A DNA stretch of 64,000 bases, from NCBI GenBank assembly GCA_028681335.1, contig JAQUIT010000003.1, positions 186,001 through 250,000 of the forward strand, given 5' to 3'. This document shows, piece after piece, positions 20,479 to 32,166 of the stretch; the first letter of the stretch is position 1, and each line of letters begins with the position of its first letter. The position numbers were made by a program, and so were the translations under genes. This stretch comes from Desulfuromonadaceae bacterium. GTDB lineage: Bacteria; Desulfobacterota; Desulfuromonadia; Geobacterales; Pseudopelobacteraceae. The notes below the pieces were generated by a model, which saw only the letters and a program-made list of their open reading frames with translations, searched no databases and was not told where the DNA came from.

Positions 20479-20820
20479 ATGGAAGACAGGGATAAAAAAA
20501 TTGCGGCAGCTGCTTTGCTGATTGTTGCGGGTGGGGTTATCGGGGCAGGTCTGGCTCTACTGTTTGCGCCTCAGTCTGGTGATCGAACAAGAAGAGACCT
20601 CGTTCGCTATTCTAAAAAAGCTCGTAACAGAGCTGATGAGGTCGTTGATGATCTGGCTGATAATGTGTCAAACCTGGTTGAAACTCTCGGTGAGAAAACC
20701 GATGATCTTCTCGAAAAGGGCAAGGATGTAGCGGGCGGTGCGCGTAAAGATCTGATCCGGCTGATTGAAGAGGGGGCATCAAAGCTTGAAAAATTCAGGA
20801 CAATGCTGAGAAGAATGTAA
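20479..20820 (+). CDS. YtxH-domain protein
   Basis: 'IVAGGVIGAGLALLFAPQSGDRTRRDLVRYSKKARNRADEVV'. Confidence 0.85.
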   Translation: MEDRDKKIAAAALLIVAGGVIGAGLALLFAPQSGDRTRRDLVRYSKKARNRADEVVDDLADNVSNLVETLGEKTDDLLEKGKDVAGGARKDLIRLIEEGASKLEKFRTMLRRM

Positions 20821-20844
20821 CAGTCTAAGCCTCATTATGTTTTG

Positions 20845-20883
20845 AAAACGGTTGGTACAAATTTATGTACCAACCGTTTTTCT
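20845..20883. terminator. Rho-independent terminator between convergent genes
   Basis: AAACGGTTGGTACA-aattta-TGTACCAACCGTTTTT near-perfect dyad. Confidence 0.85.
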
Positions 20884-20896
20884 GTGTATTCTGTCG

Positions 20897-21580
20897 TTAC
20901 TTAATAGTGACGCAGCAGCTCCCGCTTTCCGGGATGAGTCTGTTGAAGTAGTCTATCGTCGTAAACTGCTCGGACTTGCGTGGTTCAACCTTTGAGCTGT
21001 AGCGGCTGATATAGATAAGATAGCGGATCGAAAAACTTTTAGCGGTTGCCAGATTGGTCTCGCTGTCTTCACCCAGCAAGGTCCGTTCCGGATCATACCT
21101 GATAAAATCCTGCAGTTTCCCCCAGAAGCGCTCATCCTCTTTCGGTAGTCCAACCTGGTGGGCGGAAATAATGCCGTCAAAATAGGGCCCGATGCGGGTG
21201 CGTTTCATCTTCAGGTCGAGCGTTTTTGAATGCGCATTGGTGACCAGCCAGATCTTTTTGCCGGTATGTTTCAGGAACAGCAGGAATTCGATGACATATG
21301 GATGTACGGCGATAAGATGCTCAACCTCTTGTTTGAGGACCGGTATATCAAGTTTGAGCCGATCCGACCAGTAATCGAGGTCGGTCCAGTTGAGGGTGTT
21401 TTCCTGGCTACGGAACAGGTCGTACAGGTGCTCCTTGGCGTATTCAATTGTTGTGTTATTGCGCTCCGCCCAGCGTTTTGGCGCATGCTCCAGCCAGAAG
21501 TGGTCGTCGAAATGACGGTCAAGGATCGTGCCGTCCATGTCAAGAAGCACGGTGTCTATCGTGTCCCAGTCGATAATCAT
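20897..21580 (-). CDS. HAD-superfamily hydrolase (YrfG-like nucleotidase)
   Basis: 'DTVLLDMDGTILDRHFDDHFWLEHAPKRWAE', 'KIWLVTNAHSKTLDLKMKRT'. Confidence 0.85.
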   Translation of the reverse strand: MIIDWDTIDTVLLDMDGTILDRHFDDHFWLEHAPKRWAERNNTTIEYAKEHLYDLFRSQENTLNWTDLDYWSDRLKLDIPVLKQEVEHLIAVHPYVIEFLLFLKHTGKKIWLVTNAHSKTLDLKMKRTRIGPYFDGIISAHQVGLPKEDERFWGKLQDFIRYDPERTLLGEDSETNLATAKSFSIRYLIYISRYSSKVEPRKSEQFTTIDYFNRLIPESGSCCVTIK

Positions 21581-21738
21581 GGGTGGTTTTTGCCTCTCGT
21601 AGTGAGTTGATTTATGTCAGCAGGACAATACGATCAGAGGGTGATGAATGTCAAGATGGCTAAATTGCAATTCCCCGCCTTAAAAACCCAATTCATTTGA
21701 CTTTAAGAACACTTGTCGCGTATAAAGTACGATCCACT

Positions 21739-23052
21739 ATGCTCGAAAAACTACTCTACATGGAAACCTTTGGCTGCCAGATGAACGTGAATGATTCCGA
21801 ACGGATCGTCACCATGCTGGCTGACCTCGGTTATGCACCGACGAATGATCCCGCTTCCTCGGACATGATCCTGCTCAACACCTGCAGTGTGCGCGGCGGG
21901 GCAGAGGAAAAGGTGTACAGGCGTCTTGCCAATCTGCGCATCTACAAGCGTGACGGCAAGAAGCAGATTATTGCGGTCGGTGGTTGTGTTGCCCAACAGG
22001 AAGGTGAGGAGCTGCTGCGCAAGCTTCCCTATCTGGACCTGGTGATCGGCACCCACAATCTGCATCTGCTGCCGGACATGGTACGGGGCGCCGAACGCGG
22101 CGAGCGCCGTTCCGAGACGACCTTTATTGATAACGATCAGCGTCTGGACCTGTTTCCGTCGATCAAAGGAGAATCGCGCCTGTCGCGTTTTGTAACGGTC
22201 ATGCAGGGGTGCGACAACTTCTGTTCCTACTGCATCGTGCCGTATGTCCGCGGTCGCGAGATCAGCCGCCGTTCGGAAGATATCCTTAACGAAGTAAGAC
22301 AGTTGGCTGATGACGGAGTCAGAGAGGTTATCCTTCTCGGGCAGAACGTTAATTCCTATGGTCTTAAAACTGATAGTGAGCCGACCTTTGCCGAGCTGAT
22401 CCGCCAGGTAGCTGCAATAGACGGCATCGAACGTATCCGCTTTACCACCTCGCATCCCAAAGATATGTCTGATGAACTGATCGCCTGTTTTGGTGATGTC
22501 GCGAAGCTGAGCGGCCAGATCCACCTGCCGGCGCAATCGGGGAGCGATGCCGTTCTCAAGCTCATGGGGCGTGGCTATACGCGTGCTTCCTACCTGGACA
22601 AGGTACACAAACTCAGGACTGTCCGTCCCGATATCGTTATTACCGGTGATATTATCGTCGGCTTTCCCGGTGAGACGGATGAGGATTTCGAGCAGACCCT
22701 CACCCTTATGGATGAGGTGCGCTATATCGACCTGTTCTCGTTCGTTTATTCGCCGCGCCCGGGCACCAAAGCGGCAGAGCTGAACGATGATTTGCCACGT
22801 GCGGTGAAAATGGCGCGACTTGACCGCTTGATGGAGCTGCAGCGGCGTCATACAGGCGAGATCAGTCAGAAGTATGCAGGCACCATGATGTCTGTTCTTG
22901 TCGAAGGGGAGGGGAAGTTCCCCGGGCAGATTTCCGGCAAAGGCGAAATAGGCCGCATCGTTAATTTTACCGGTGACAGCTCCCTGATCGGCAGCTTTGC
23001 CGATGTCAAAATCATTAAAGTTTACCCGAATTCGTTTCTGGGTGAGCTATGA
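21739..23052 (+). CDS. miaB: tRNA-2-methylthio-N6-dimethylallyladenosine synthase
   Basis: '[23 protein letters not shown]', radical SAM '[23 protein letters not shown]'. Start placed at 21739. Confidence 0.95.
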   Translation: MLEKLLYMETFGCQMNVNDSERIVTMLADLGYAPTNDPASSDMILLNTCSVRGGAEEKVYRRLANLRIYKRDGKKQIIAVGGCVAQQEGEELLRKLPYLDLVIGTHNLHLLPDMVRGAERGERRSETTFIDNDQRLDLFPSIKGESRLSRFVTVMQGCDNFCSYCIVPYVRGREISRRSEDILNEVRQLADDGVREVILLGQNVNSYGLKTDSEPTFAELIRQVAAIDGIERIRFTTSHPKDMSDELIACFGDVAKLSGQIHLPAQSGSDAVLKLMGRGYTRASYLDKVHKLRTVRPDIVITGDIIVGFPGETDEDFEQTLTLMDEVRYIDLFSFVYSPRPGTKAAELNDDLPRAVKMARLDRLMELQRRHTGEISQKYAGTMMSVLVEGEGKFPGQISGKGEIGRIVNFTGDSSLIGSFADVKIIKVYPNSFLGEL

Positions 23053-23074
23053 AACACATCTTTACGAGGGTATC

Positions 23075-24754
23075 ATGACCACTACTGAACACGTTGCGCC
23101 AACAACTAATAATTTCCTGCGCACCATAATTGATGAAGATCTCAAAAGTGGCAAGCACAGCAGCATCGTGACCCGTTTCCCACCTGAACCAAACGGCTAC
23201 CTTCATATCGGCCATGCCAAGTCGATCTGCATTAACTTTGGTCTGGCGCGTGATTTTGGCGGACGATGCCATCTCCGCTTTGATGATACCAACCCTGCCA
23301 AGGAAGAGTTGGAGTATATCGAAGCCATCAAGGAGAGTGTGCAGTGGCTCGGTTTTGATTGGGGCGAGCATCTCTATTATGCGTCGGATAACTTCGAACA
23401 GTTGTACCAGTGGGCGATCTTCCTGATTAAGGAGGGCAAAGCGTATGTCGAGGACCTGAACGCCGACGAAATCCGGGCACATCGCGGGACCCTGACCGAA
23501 CCGGGAACCGATAGCCCTTATCGCAACCGCTCTGTCGAGGAAAACCTTGATCTGTTCGGTCGTATGCGTGACGGAGAGTTTCCCGACGGTACCCGCGTGC
23601 TGCGTGCCAGAATTGATATGGCCTCGCCCAACATCAGCCTGCGCGATCCTGTCCTGTACCGGATCATCCACGCGCCGCATCCGCATGTCGGCGATGCTTG
23701 GAAAATTTACCCGATGTATGACTTTGCCCATGGGCAGAGCGATGCTATTGAGGGGATCACGCACTCGATCTGCACCCTGGAGTTTGAATCCCACAAGCCG
23801 CTTTACGAATGGTTCCTGGATAATCTGCCGGTACCGGCGCGGCCGCGTCAGTATGAATTTGCCCGATTGAATCTGACCTACACGGTGATGAGTAAGCGGA
23901 AACTACAGGAGCTTGTGCAGCTTGGCATTGTCAGTGGTTGGGATGACCCGCGTATGCCTACCCTGGCCGGGATTAAGCGGCGCGGCTATACCGCGGCAGC
24001 GGTCCGGGCCTTTTGTGAGCAGATCGGTGTCGGCCGCAGTGATTCATGGATTGATGTCTCCATTCTGGAAGAGTGTGTCCGCACGGATCTGAACGACACT
24101 GCGCCGCGTACCATGGCTGTTCTTCGTCCTATCAAGCTGGTCATAGACAATTATCCTGCCGGGCAGAGTGAAGAGTTGCAGGCCGCCAATCACCCGCAGA
24201 AACCGGAGATGGGAAACCGCAGCATCTACTTCACCCGCGAAATATGGATCGATGCCGATGATTTCATGGAGACCCCGAGTAAAGGTTTCCATCGTCTGAC
24301 GGTCGGTGGCGAGGTTAAGCTACGCGCCGGATATATCGTGAAATGTACGAGTGTCGTCAAGGACGAGCAGGGAACTATTGTTGAGCTTCATGGTGAGTAC
24401 GACCCGGCGTCGCGGGAGGGAATACATACCGCCGACGGCCGCAAGGTCAAGGGTGTTATCCACTGGGTATCAGCAGCTCACGCCGTTACGGCAGAGGTGC
24501 GGTTGTTTGACCGGCTCTTCAGTTCGGCCAATCCAGACCGTGGGGCGGCTGACTATAAACAGTTTCTTAATCCCGGTTCGGTTGAAACGCTGTCAGAGTG
24601 CAAGCTTGAGGCTGGCCTAAACGGAGCCGATCTTGAAACCCGCTATCAGTTTGAGCGCATGGGCTATTTCCGCCAGGACCCGAATGATTCTCATTCCGGC
24701 AAACTTGTTTTTAATCGCATTGTCACATTGAGGGATGCCTGGATAAAGAAGTAA
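23075..24754 (+). CDS. glnS: Glutaminyl-tRNA synthetase
   Basis: '[27 protein letters not shown]', '[12 protein letters not shown]'. Confidence 0.96.
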   Translation: MTTTEHVAPTTNNFLRTIIDEDLKSGKHSSIVTRFPPEPNGYLHIGHAKSICINFGLARDFGGRCHLRFDDTNPAKEELEYIEAIKESVQWLGFDWGEHLYYASDNFEQLYQWAIFLIKEGKAYVEDLNADEIRAHRGTLTEPGTDSPYRNRSVEENLDLFGRMRDGEFPDGTRVLRARIDMASPNISLRDPVLYRIIHAPHPHVGDAWKIYPMYDFAHGQSDAIEGITHSICTLEFESHKPLYEWFLDNLPVPARPRQYEFARLNLTYTVMSKRKLQELVQLGIVSGWDDPRMPTLAGIKRRGYTAAAVRAFCEQIGVGRSDSWIDVSILEECVRTDLNDTAPRTMAVLRPIKLVIDNYPAGQSEELQAANHPQKPEMGNRSIYFTREIWIDADDFMETPSKGFHRLTVGGEVKLRAGYIVKCTSVVKDEQGTIVELHGEYDPASREGIHTADGRKVKGVIHWVSAAHAVTAEVRLFDRLFSSANPDRGAADYKQFLNPGSVETLSECKLEAGLNGADLETRYQFERMGYFRQDPNDSHSGKLVFNRIVTLRDAWIKK

Positions 24755-24780
24755 AATATGAAGGAGTGGTACATAACTAC

Positions 24781-25671
24781 ATGAATAATAAAAAATTTAC
24801 ATCAGGTTTCGTCTCAATTATCGGGCGCCCTAACGTTGGGAAATCAACGTTGTTGAACAGCATTATCGGCGAGAAGATTGTCATTACCTCTGACAAGCCC
24901 CAGACTACCCGTAACCGGATTCAGGGGATACACAACATCCCCGGTGGTCAGATAGTTTTCATCGATACCCCCGGCATCCACGTCGGCCGTTCACGACTGA
25001 ACAAAAGCATGGTGGATGTGGCGCGTTCCGCCATCAGCGGGGTCGATCTGCTGATGTTGGTCGTTGAGGCCACAACTGCCGCCGATCCTGCCTTTATCCA
25101 GGATGTCCTCGGCAAGGTGAAGGTTCCGGTCGTGCTGGTTATCAACAAGATTGATCTGCTCGCCGACAAAAATCAAGTCCTGAAGAAGATCTCCGATTGG
25201 GCTGCCCTGCATCCTTTCAAGGAGATTGTGCCGGTATCAGCCGGGCGTAATGACGGGGTTGAGCATCTGGTGTCGGTCGTCAGCGGCTATCTTCCCGAAG
25301 GGCCGGCGATGTTTCCCGATGATATCCTGACCGATATGCCGGAAAAGTTTATCGTGGCGGAGATGATTCGCGAGAAGGTTTTTCGCTTGACCCGGGACGA
25401 AGTGCCGTATTCGACCGCAGTTGTTGTCGAAAGCTTCATTGAGCGCGAGAACGGCGTTATCGCCATCGCGGCGGCCATCATGCTGGAACGAGACACCCAG
25501 AAGGGCATCATAATCGGCTCCCGGGGTGAGATGTTGAAAAAAATAGGTACTCAGGCCCGGCAGGATATTGAACGCCTGCTTGATACCAAGGTATATCTGG
25601 AACTGTTCGTTAAAGTTGTTGAAAACTGGAGCGAACGACCGTCTAAATTAAGAGAACTGGGATACGAATGA
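24781..25671 (+). CDS. era: GTPase Era
   Basis: '[43 protein letters not shown]', C-terminal KH region. Confidence 0.96.
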   Translation: MNNKKFTSGFVSIIGRPNVGKSTLLNSIIGEKIVITSDKPQTTRNRIQGIHNIPGGQIVFIDTPGIHVGRSRLNKSMVDVARSAISGVDLLMLVVEATTAADPAFIQDVLGKVKVPVVLVINKIDLLADKNQVLKKISDWAALHPFKEIVPVSAGRNDGVEHLVSVVSGYLPEGPAMFPDDILTDMPEKFIVAEMIREKVFRLTRDEVPYSTAVVVESFIERENGVIAIAAAIMLERDTQKGIIIGSRGEMLKKIGTQARQDIERLLDTKVYLELFVKVVENWSERPSKLRELGYE

Positions 25672-27020
25672 AACCTTTAGTAGCCATCGTCGGCCGTCCC
25701 AATGTGGGCAAATCAACCCTGTTTAACCGTTTGCTTGGTCATCGTCGCGCTATTGTCGACGATACCCCGGGTGTCACCCGTGACCGTAACTACGCCAATA
25801 TTACCCGCTTTGAGAAACCGTTCATTCTTGTCGATACCGGCGGATTTGAACCGGTAACGGAAAACCGCCTGCTGCAGCAGATGCGCGAGCAGTCGAAGTT
25901 GGCCATTGAAGAAGCGGACATCATTATTTTCATGATGGATGCCAGAAGCGGCCTTACCCCCGCTGATATTGAGGTTGCCGAGATGCTGCGGCGCGTCAAG
26001 AAGCCGGTGTTCTTTGTCGTTAACAAGGTTGACGGCGATAAACTCGAAAATGAGTCGGCAGAATTCTATTCCCTCGGCATCGGAGAACTGTACACCATTT
26101 CAGCCGAACATAATCGCGGCGTTATCGATCTGGTGGAAAACATCATGGAGGTCTTTCCTCCAACCGATGATGCCGATCCTGAGGAGAATGTTACCCGCAT
26201 CGCAGTAGTGGGGCGCCCCAACGTCGGCAAGTCATCGCTGGTTAACCGTCTGCTCGGTTTCGAGAGAGTCGTTGCCAACGAGACCGCCGGTACAACACGT
26301 GATTCGGTTGATACCCCCTTTACCTGCAACAAAAAACCGTATGTGTTGATCGATACCGCTGGTATCAGGCGCAAGGGGAAAACTACTGAAAAGCTAGAAA
26401 AATACAGCGTCTGTGACGCACTGCGCAGTATAGAACGAGCCGATGTCGTGCTGATGGTGATCGATGCCGATGAAGGGGTGACTGAACAGGATGAGCGCAT
26501 TTCCGGGTATATACATGAAGCCGGCAAGGGATGCGTCTTTGTTGTAAACAAGTGGGATCTTCTCGATAAGGACAATGCCACGTTCAAAACCTATACAGAA
26601 AAAATCAGGGATGGATTCAGATATCTGGCGTACGCGCCGATAGTCTTTGTCTCTGCTAAAACCGGTCAGCGAACCGGAAAGATTATTGAAACTGTTGACG
26701 AAGTAATGGTTCAGTTCTGTCGCCGTGTCACAACATCAGAATTGGTACATGTGTTTACTGATGCGATTGAATCTCACCATGCCCCGTTGTCACATGGTCG
26801 CCGGGTAAAATTCTACTTTGCCACCCAGGTTGCTACCAGGCCGCCATCCTTTGTTATCTTTACTAACCAGCCGGAAAACATCCATTATTCCTACGAGCGC
26901 TACCTTATCAACAAATTCCGCGAAGCATTCGGTTTTGACGGTGTCCCGTTGCGACTTATGTTCCGTGGCAGGGATAAGACCGATACTTCCCGCAAGCCGG
27001 GAATCGATCGCACCAGATAA
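25668..27020 (+). CDS. der: GTPase Der (EngA)
   Basis: Two tandem G domains, each with 'VGRPNVGKS'; C-terminal KH-like domain. Confidence 0.96.
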   Translation: MKPLVAIVGRPNVGKSTLFNRLLGHRRAIVDDTPGVTRDRNYANITRFEKPFILVDTGGFEPVTENRLLQQMREQSKLAIEEADIIIFMMDARSGLTPADIEVAEMLRRVKKPVFFVVNKVDGDKLENESAEFYSLGIGELYTISAEHNRGVIDLVENIMEVFPPTDDADPEENVTRIAVVGRPNVGKSSLVNRLLGFERVVANETAGTTRDSVDTPFTCNKKPYVLIDTAGIRRKGKTTEKLEKYSVCDALRSIERADVVLMVIDADEGVTEQDERISGYIHEAGKGCVFVVNKWDLLDKDNATFKTYTEKIRDGFRYLAYAPIVFVSAKTGQRTGKIIETVDEVMVQFCRRVTTSELVHVFTDAIESHHAPLSHGRRVKFYFATQVATRPPSFVIFTNQPENIHYSYERYLINKFREAFGFDGVPLRLMFRGRDKTDTSRKPGIDRTR

Positions 27021-27102
27021 CCTATAAAGGCTTTACTTGAGGCCACTGTTGCGATATATTTTGCCAGTTTTTATCCCCCTTTACGTTGATGGGTCGTGAC
27101 TA

Positions 27103-28770
27103 ATGAGCCTTGTAGGTAACCTCGAAGAGCTCGGACTTGGCGAGATTTTACAGATCGTCAGTCTCAGCAGAAAAACCGGTGTCCTTTCCCTTGCTAGCGG
27201 GGGACGGGATGGCTCGGTTTTTTTTCGTCATGGCCAGGTTGTAAGAGCTACATCAAGCACCTATCAGCAGAGCCTTGGCGAGGTGCTGATCCAAAAAGGG
27301 GTTATTGATCTTACCATCCTCCGCAAGGCTCTTGCATTGCAGCAGGAGAAGCGGTTTCTTGAACGTCTCGGCTCAATACTCGTAAAAAACTTTGGCGTTT
27401 CACAGGAAATTATTGAGGAAATTGTCAGGGAACAGATTGAAAATGTTATATTTTCACTGTTTGCCTGGTCTGAAGGAACATTCAAGTTTGAAACCAAGAG
27501 TCCGGCTGAATCTGCTGACGGTTCTAAAATGGATCCGCTGCAATTTATGCTGGATCAGGGGCTGAATCCGCAGTTCCTTGCCATAGAAGGCACCCGGATG
27601 CTCGATGAGAAACGTCATGCGGCTGAGACGGACTTTTGCGGTGATCATTCCTCTGACGATTCCCAGAACTTTGCCTTTGATCTGACGGATGGTTGTTGTT
27701 CAGCGGCATCACCGCGGCATGTGGTGCAGCAACCGATTGTTATTGTTGATGATGACGGTCCGACACTGCGTGCCATTGCTGACGGGCTTATTGATAATGG
27801 TTTTGTGGTTCACGCCATGACACGCAGTGAGGATACACTGATCAAGGTTGATTCCCTGCACCGAGGCGGCGATGCTCCTACGGTACTGATGGATCTTATC
27901 ATGCCGAGAATGGACGGTTCAGGTGTACTGGGTGGCATTGAACTGCTCGAGCTGCTGCATAACAACTTTAAAGATCTGCAGTTGATTATCATGACCGATT
28001 ATCACCATGCAGAAGCTGAAAAAAAGATTCGTGATCTTGGTTATACCTTCATCATCAAGCCACGCCGTGTCGAAATCAATACTCCAGCCATTATGAGCGG
28101 TTTTCTTACCCAGATTACTCAAGCTATCCGGAATTCATCATCCTCACCTGCCACGGAGTGGCAGAATCGTTTTAATCTCGGTGATGAGCTGCGCATTGAA
28201 ATGGGTGAGGATGATGACATGCCGCAGGCTGTTGAATCCCAGGGGGTAAGCGGAGGCTTTTCATTGTTGCGTGGCATGCTGGAAGAGCTGAACAACCCTG
28301 ATCTTCAGGGCGGTGTCCTTTTACTGGTGCTGCGCTTTGCTTCAGAATTTGTCAACAGGGCAATAATTTTTACCATCAGTGACCAGATAATTTCCGGTTT
28401 CGGGCAATTCGGCATCACCGGCGGCACAATCAGCGGCAATGAAAGAGTCCGTTCGTTACATTTTCCCCAGGAATCCGGTTCAATCTTCGAAGAAGCTCTC
28501 CGCACCGGCCAGCCACATACCTTGTCACCAGCCACTACACCGCTCAATTCACGTCTCTTTGACCAATTAGGTGGCGGTACTCCTGCGGAAGTCTTTATCG
28601 GCCCGTTGATCAGCAAGTCTCGCGTCATCGGTTTTCTCTACGGAGACAACCTTCCGGACAAGAAACCGATCGGTGATGTCGAACCGCTGGCTATTTTCCT
28701 TGCGCAGGCCGGTGTCTCAATAGAGAAGTCATTACTAGAACGTCAGCTTAATGAGAGGGTTGCCCTGTGA
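27103..28770 (+). CDS. DUF4388/PATAN-domain protein with central receiver and GAF-like C-terminus
   Basis: 'MSLVGNLEELGLGEILQIVSLSRKTGVLSL'; 'IVIVDDDGPTLRAIADGLIDNGFVV...VLMDLIMPRMDG'. Confidence 0.8.
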   Translation: MSLVGNLEELGLGEILQIVSLSRKTGVLSLASGGRDGSVFFRHGQVVRATSSTYQQSLGEVLIQKGVIDLTILRKALALQQEKRFLERLGSILVKNFGVSQEIIEEIVREQIENVIFSLFAWSEGTFKFETKSPAESADGSKMDPLQFMLDQGLNPQFLAIEGTRMLDEKRHAAETDFCGDHSSDDSQNFAFDLTDGCCSAASPRHVVQQPIVIVDDDGPTLRAIADGLIDNGFVVHAMTRSEDTLIKVDSLHRGGDAPTVLMDLIMPRMDGSGVLGGIELLELLHNNFKDLQLIIMTDYHHAEAEKKIRDLGYTFIIKPRRVEINTPAIMSGFLTQITQAIRNSSSSPATEWQNRFNLGDELRIEMGEDDDMPQAVESQGVSGGFSLLRGMLEELNNPDLQGGVLLLVLRFASEFVNRAIIFTISDQIISGFGQFGITGGTISGNERVRSLHFPQESGSIFEEALRTGQPHTLSPATTPLNSRLFDQLGGGTPAEVFIGPLISKSRVIGFLYGDNLPDKKPIGDVEPLAIFLAQAGVSIEKSLLERQLNERVAL

Positions 28771-29141
28771 GTAACAAGACTATTATGATTGCCGATGATT
28801 CGGCAACCATGCGTGCCATGTTGGTTGCCATTGTTGAATCATTGGGTGACTATCAGACAGTAGAGGCCTGCAGCGGTTTTGATGCGCTGCGACTTCTGCC
28901 GCGAGGGCATGTTGACCTTATTCTGACTGATATAAATATGCCTGATATCAACGGACTTGAGCTGATCAGCTATCTGCGTAATAACCAAAACTACAAAGAT
29001 ATTCCGGTGTTTATCATTTCTACCGAAGGGAGCTCAAAGGATGTTGAAAAGGGTAAACAGCTTGGCGCTGATGAATATGTGATTAAGCCCTTTTCTCCGG
29101 AAACCCTTAAGCAATTGATACATTGCTATTTAAATAAATAG
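28767..29141 (+). CDS. cheY: CheY-like response regulator
   Basis: 'TIMIADDSATMRAMLVAIVESLGDY...LILTDINMPDINGLELISYLR...VIKPFSPETLKQLI'. Confidence 0.88.
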   Translation: MSNKTIMIADDSATMRAMLVAIVESLGDYQTVEACSGFDALRLLPRGHVDLILTDINMPDINGLELISYLRNNQNYKDIPVFIISTEGSSKDVEKGKQLGADEYVIKPFSPETLKQLIHCYLNK

Positions 29142-29240
29142 TTCTGGCCGCTGTTACCGGTTGGTTCAGGCGCTGTTACGGTATTTAAAACGTAAGCGAG
29201 CGTGCTTACCCTGAAAGTCGGGGTTGAGGTGCATTTAATA

Positions 29241-31349
29241 ATGAGTGAACAGAACTCCACACATACGAAGGCTATTCAGGATTTTCTTGCCGAAGCGGAG
29301 GAGATTGTCGAACAGCTCGGATCAGAGCTGGCTGATCTTTCCGATATGGGGGAGAGTGGAGAGCTTAATCCTGATGTTCTGAACTCTATTTTTCGTGGAG
29401 CTCATTCACTTAAAGGGTTGGCCGGGATGTTCAATTTTAGCGATGTGGCTGAACTTGCACATAACATGGAAAATCTGCTCGACTGGCTACGGCTCGGAAA
29501 ACTTGTTTTTACTCAGCAGCTTATGGCTGTCCTGTTTGATGCTCATGAACTGCTCAGCTCTCTTGTACGTGCCCTCGCCTCAGGCGAAGAGCGGAGTATG
29601 GCGCCGGAAATTGCGGCGTGTGTTTCCAAAATAAATGCCTGTCTGGCACCTCAGAAAACGCAGAACACGCTGTCTCCGCTTGAGGCTCTTGGGCTGCCTC
29701 CACATGTCTGTGGCGCTTTGACAGAATATGAAGAACATCGCCTGAAAGACAATCTGGCCAAAGGGCGGTCTATCTTCAATATTCATACATCCTTTGAGCT
29801 GTCCACATTTGATACTGAACTGTCTGCGGTAACGGATATTCTGAAAGGGTGTGGAGAAGTTATCAGCACCTTGCCGAGTGTCGGCGTCAACCTCGAAACC
29901 AATATTGATTTTGAAATTCTTTTCGGTTCGAAAAATTCCCTCGATGAATTAAAAACGTTGGTTGAACGGGGCAGCGTCACCGTTACGCAGCTTGGCACCG
30001 GTTTAACGCAGGAAATGAGTCCGACCGTTGCAGAGCCCTGTGTTGTTGAAACGGCAAATGCCGGAGAGCATGATGGCCTGCAGGTTATTGCCCCGACCGC
30101 CGGCATGATACAGGCCGCAGCAACTCCCGTACTGTCCGATGATGCGGCTTTGACAGCGAAAAGTATGAGCAGGACGGTCAGGGTTGACATCGGTAAGCTT
30201 GATGAGTTGATGAATATCGTCGGTGAACTGATTCTGGCCAACTCAACCATTGCCGACGTAACCACCAGAATGCGCAATGAAGGCTTTTCGCGTATGGCAA
30301 TCGAATTGGGCAAGGCTGCAAAGGGCCTTGAACGCAAACTCTCTGATCTACAGAAAGGGGTCATGGAAATTCGCATGATTCCGATCGGCCAGCTGTACGA
30401 GAAGATGTCGCGCATTGTCCGTAAAATTTCCCGTGATCAGGGAAAACGTGTTGAACTCAAATTTTTTGGGGCTGATACGGAGCTGGATAAGCTGATCGTA
30501 GAAGATATTTCCGACCCGATGATGCATATCATTCGCAATGCTATCGATCATGGTATTGAATCCAGTGATGTGCGTGTGGCTCAGGGAAAGAACGAAAAGG
30601 GCACGATCAAAATTTCATCGTTTCAAAAAGGTAACCACGTTGTTATCGAAATTGAAGACGATGGTGGCGGCATTGATGTTGAAAAGGTAAAGAACAAGGC
30701 GTTGCAAAAGGGATTGGTGAGCGATATCAGCACCGTTTCCGATCGTGACGCAATCGACTTTATTTTTCTGCCCGGTTTTTCGACAAATGAGACGGTGAGT
30801 GAAGTTTCCGGCCGTGGCGTCGGCATGGACGTTGTCCGCAACAACATCTCGGCTATTTCCGGAATGGTGGATATTGAAACCAGGAAGGGTGAGGGGAGCC
30901 GTTTCATAATAACGCTGCCGATCACGCTGGCTATTATCAAGGCGTTGATTATAAACTGCAGCGGCAGAACCTATGCACTGCCGATTACCTCTGTTCTTGA
31001 ATCGTTGTTGATGACTGACAAGGATATCATGACGGTCGAGCGTAAGGAGGTCGTGCAGCTTCGGGAGTCGACCTTGCCGCTGTTGAGGCTTGAACATTTC
31101 TTTGATCTGCAGCGCAGTGACGAAGCGCCGAAGGAATTTTATGTTGTCGTTGTCGGAGTTGCTGAGAAGCGTCTCGGCATAGCGGTTGACAATCTGCTCT
31201 GCCAGCAGGATATCGTAATTAAGTCTCTCGGAGAGTCATTCAAACGCTTTCGCGGCATTTCCGGTGCTGCGGACCTTGGAGATCAGCGCACAATTCTTGT
31301 GCTGGACATCGGTGGAATAATCAATGAAACGATGCGTTCCGGGGGCTGA
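29241..31349 (+). CDS. cheA: Chemotaxis histidine kinase CheA
   Basis: Hpt 'IFRGAHSLKGLAGMF', H-box region 'GELILANSTIADV', 'HIIRNAIDHGIES', 'SGRGVGMDVV', CheW-like C-terminus. Confidence 0.94.
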   Translation: MSEQNSTHTKAIQDFLAEAEEIVEQLGSELADLSDMGESGELNPDVLNSIFRGAHSLKGLAGMFNFSDVAELAHNMENLLDWLRLGKLVFTQQLMAVLFDAHELLSSLVRALASGEERSMAPEIAACVSKINACLAPQKTQNTLSPLEALGLPPHVCGALTEYEEHRLKDNLAKGRSIFNIHTSFELSTFDTELSAVTDILKGCGEVISTLPSVGVNLETNIDFEILFGSKNSLDELKTLVERGSVTVTQLGTGLTQEMSPTVAEPCVVETANAGEHDGLQVIAPTAGMIQAAATPVLSDDAALTAKSMSRTVRVDIGKLDELMNIVGELILANSTIADVTTRMRNEGFSRMAIELGKAAKGLERKLSDLQKGVMEIRMIPIGQLYEKMSRIVRKISRDQGKRVELKFFGADTELDKLIVEDISDPMMHIIRNAIDHGIESSDVRVAQGKNEKGTIKISSFQKGNHVVIEIEDDGGGIDVEKVKNKALQKGLVSDISTVSDRDAIDFIFLPGFSTNETVSEVSGRGVGMDVVRNNISAISGMVDIETRKGEGSRFIITLPITLAIIKALIINCSGRTYALPITSVLESLLMTDKDIMTVERKEVVQLRESTLPLLRLEHFFDLQRSDEAPKEFYVVVVGVAEKRLGIAVDNLLCQQDIVIKSLGESFKRFRGISGAADLGDQRTILVLDIGGIINETMRSGG

Positions 31350-31354
31350 ACTAT

Positions 31355-32155
31355 ATGTACAAAAGCTATTTCGGCTTTAGGGAAAAACCGTTCAGCAAAA
31401 CCCCGGATCCCCGGTTCCTGTTTCTGAGCCATGCCCACGAAGAGGCTCTTGCCCGGCTTGAGTTTGTTGTTGAAGAGCGCGAACTGGCGGTTTTGACCGG
31501 TGACATCGGTTGCGGGAAAACCACCCTGTCACGTGCTTTGATGGATCGTCTCGGACCCGGCTACCGCTTCTGCTATATTATCAATCCGCGTCTGAATGCT
31601 ATAGAGTTCCTGCGTACCATAGCCAGGATTCTCGAGGTAGAGCAGCCGGCAGATGCCAAGGACACCCTGATAAATCAGATCCATACCGCCGTTTATTCAT
31701 TGAATCAACGCGATATCTGCCCGGTGCTGGTGATTGACGAAGCCCAGATGATTACCGATGCCGAGGTTTTTGATGAAATCAGGCTGCTGACTAATTTTCA
31801 GCTGGACGACCGGAACCTGCTTGGTGTTGTTATCATGGGGCAGCCTGAACTGCGTCAGATGATTGCGTCCAGCCGTTTTGAGCCGCTGCGGCAACGAATT
31901 TCGCTTCATTATCATCTGAAGCCGCTTTCGTTGGACGAGATAATGGAATACCTTGATTTCCGGCTCGAGGCCGCTGGTGGTTCTCCCGGATTATTCTCAC
32001 CTGACGCGGTGCAGCGTATCTATGAGCTGAGCGGCGGAGTACCGCGTAAAATAAATTCCATGGCAACCAATGCACTGCTGGTCGCATACGGTTGCGACGC
32101 TGCCTTGATTGATTCGGGCATAATCAACGAAATCAAAGATGAATTGATGATGTAG
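31355..32155 (+). CDS. ExeA-like AAA ATPase
   Basis: 'MYKSYFGFREKPFSKTPDPRFLFLSHAHEEALARL', Walker A 'GDIGCGKTTLSRAL', Walker B 'VLVIDEAQ'. Confidence 0.88.
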   Translation: MYKSYFGFREKPFSKTPDPRFLFLSHAHEEALARLEFVVEERELAVLTGDIGCGKTTLSRALMDRLGPGYRFCYIINPRLNAIEFLRTIARILEVEQPADAKDTLINQIHTAVYSLNQRDICPVLVIDEAQMITDAEVFDEIRLLTNFQLDDRNLLGVVIMGQPELRQMIASSRFEPLRQRISLHYHLKPLSLDEIMEYLDFRLEAAGGSPGLFSPDAVQRIYELSGGVPRKINSMATNALLVAYGCDAALIDSGIINEIKDELMM

Positions 32156-32166
32156 GCGGTACAGCT

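Noticed and set aside
21751-22851. 366-aa minus-strand ORF
   Set aside because: Shadow ORF antisense to miaB, which has unmistakable family motifs; product has no recognisable features.
23015-23794. 259-aa minus-strand ORF
   Set aside because: Antisense to glnS; no supporting motif or RBS.
24781-27020. Era and Der as a recent GTPase duplication
   Set aside because: They are distinct universal families; adjacency is a known arrangement.
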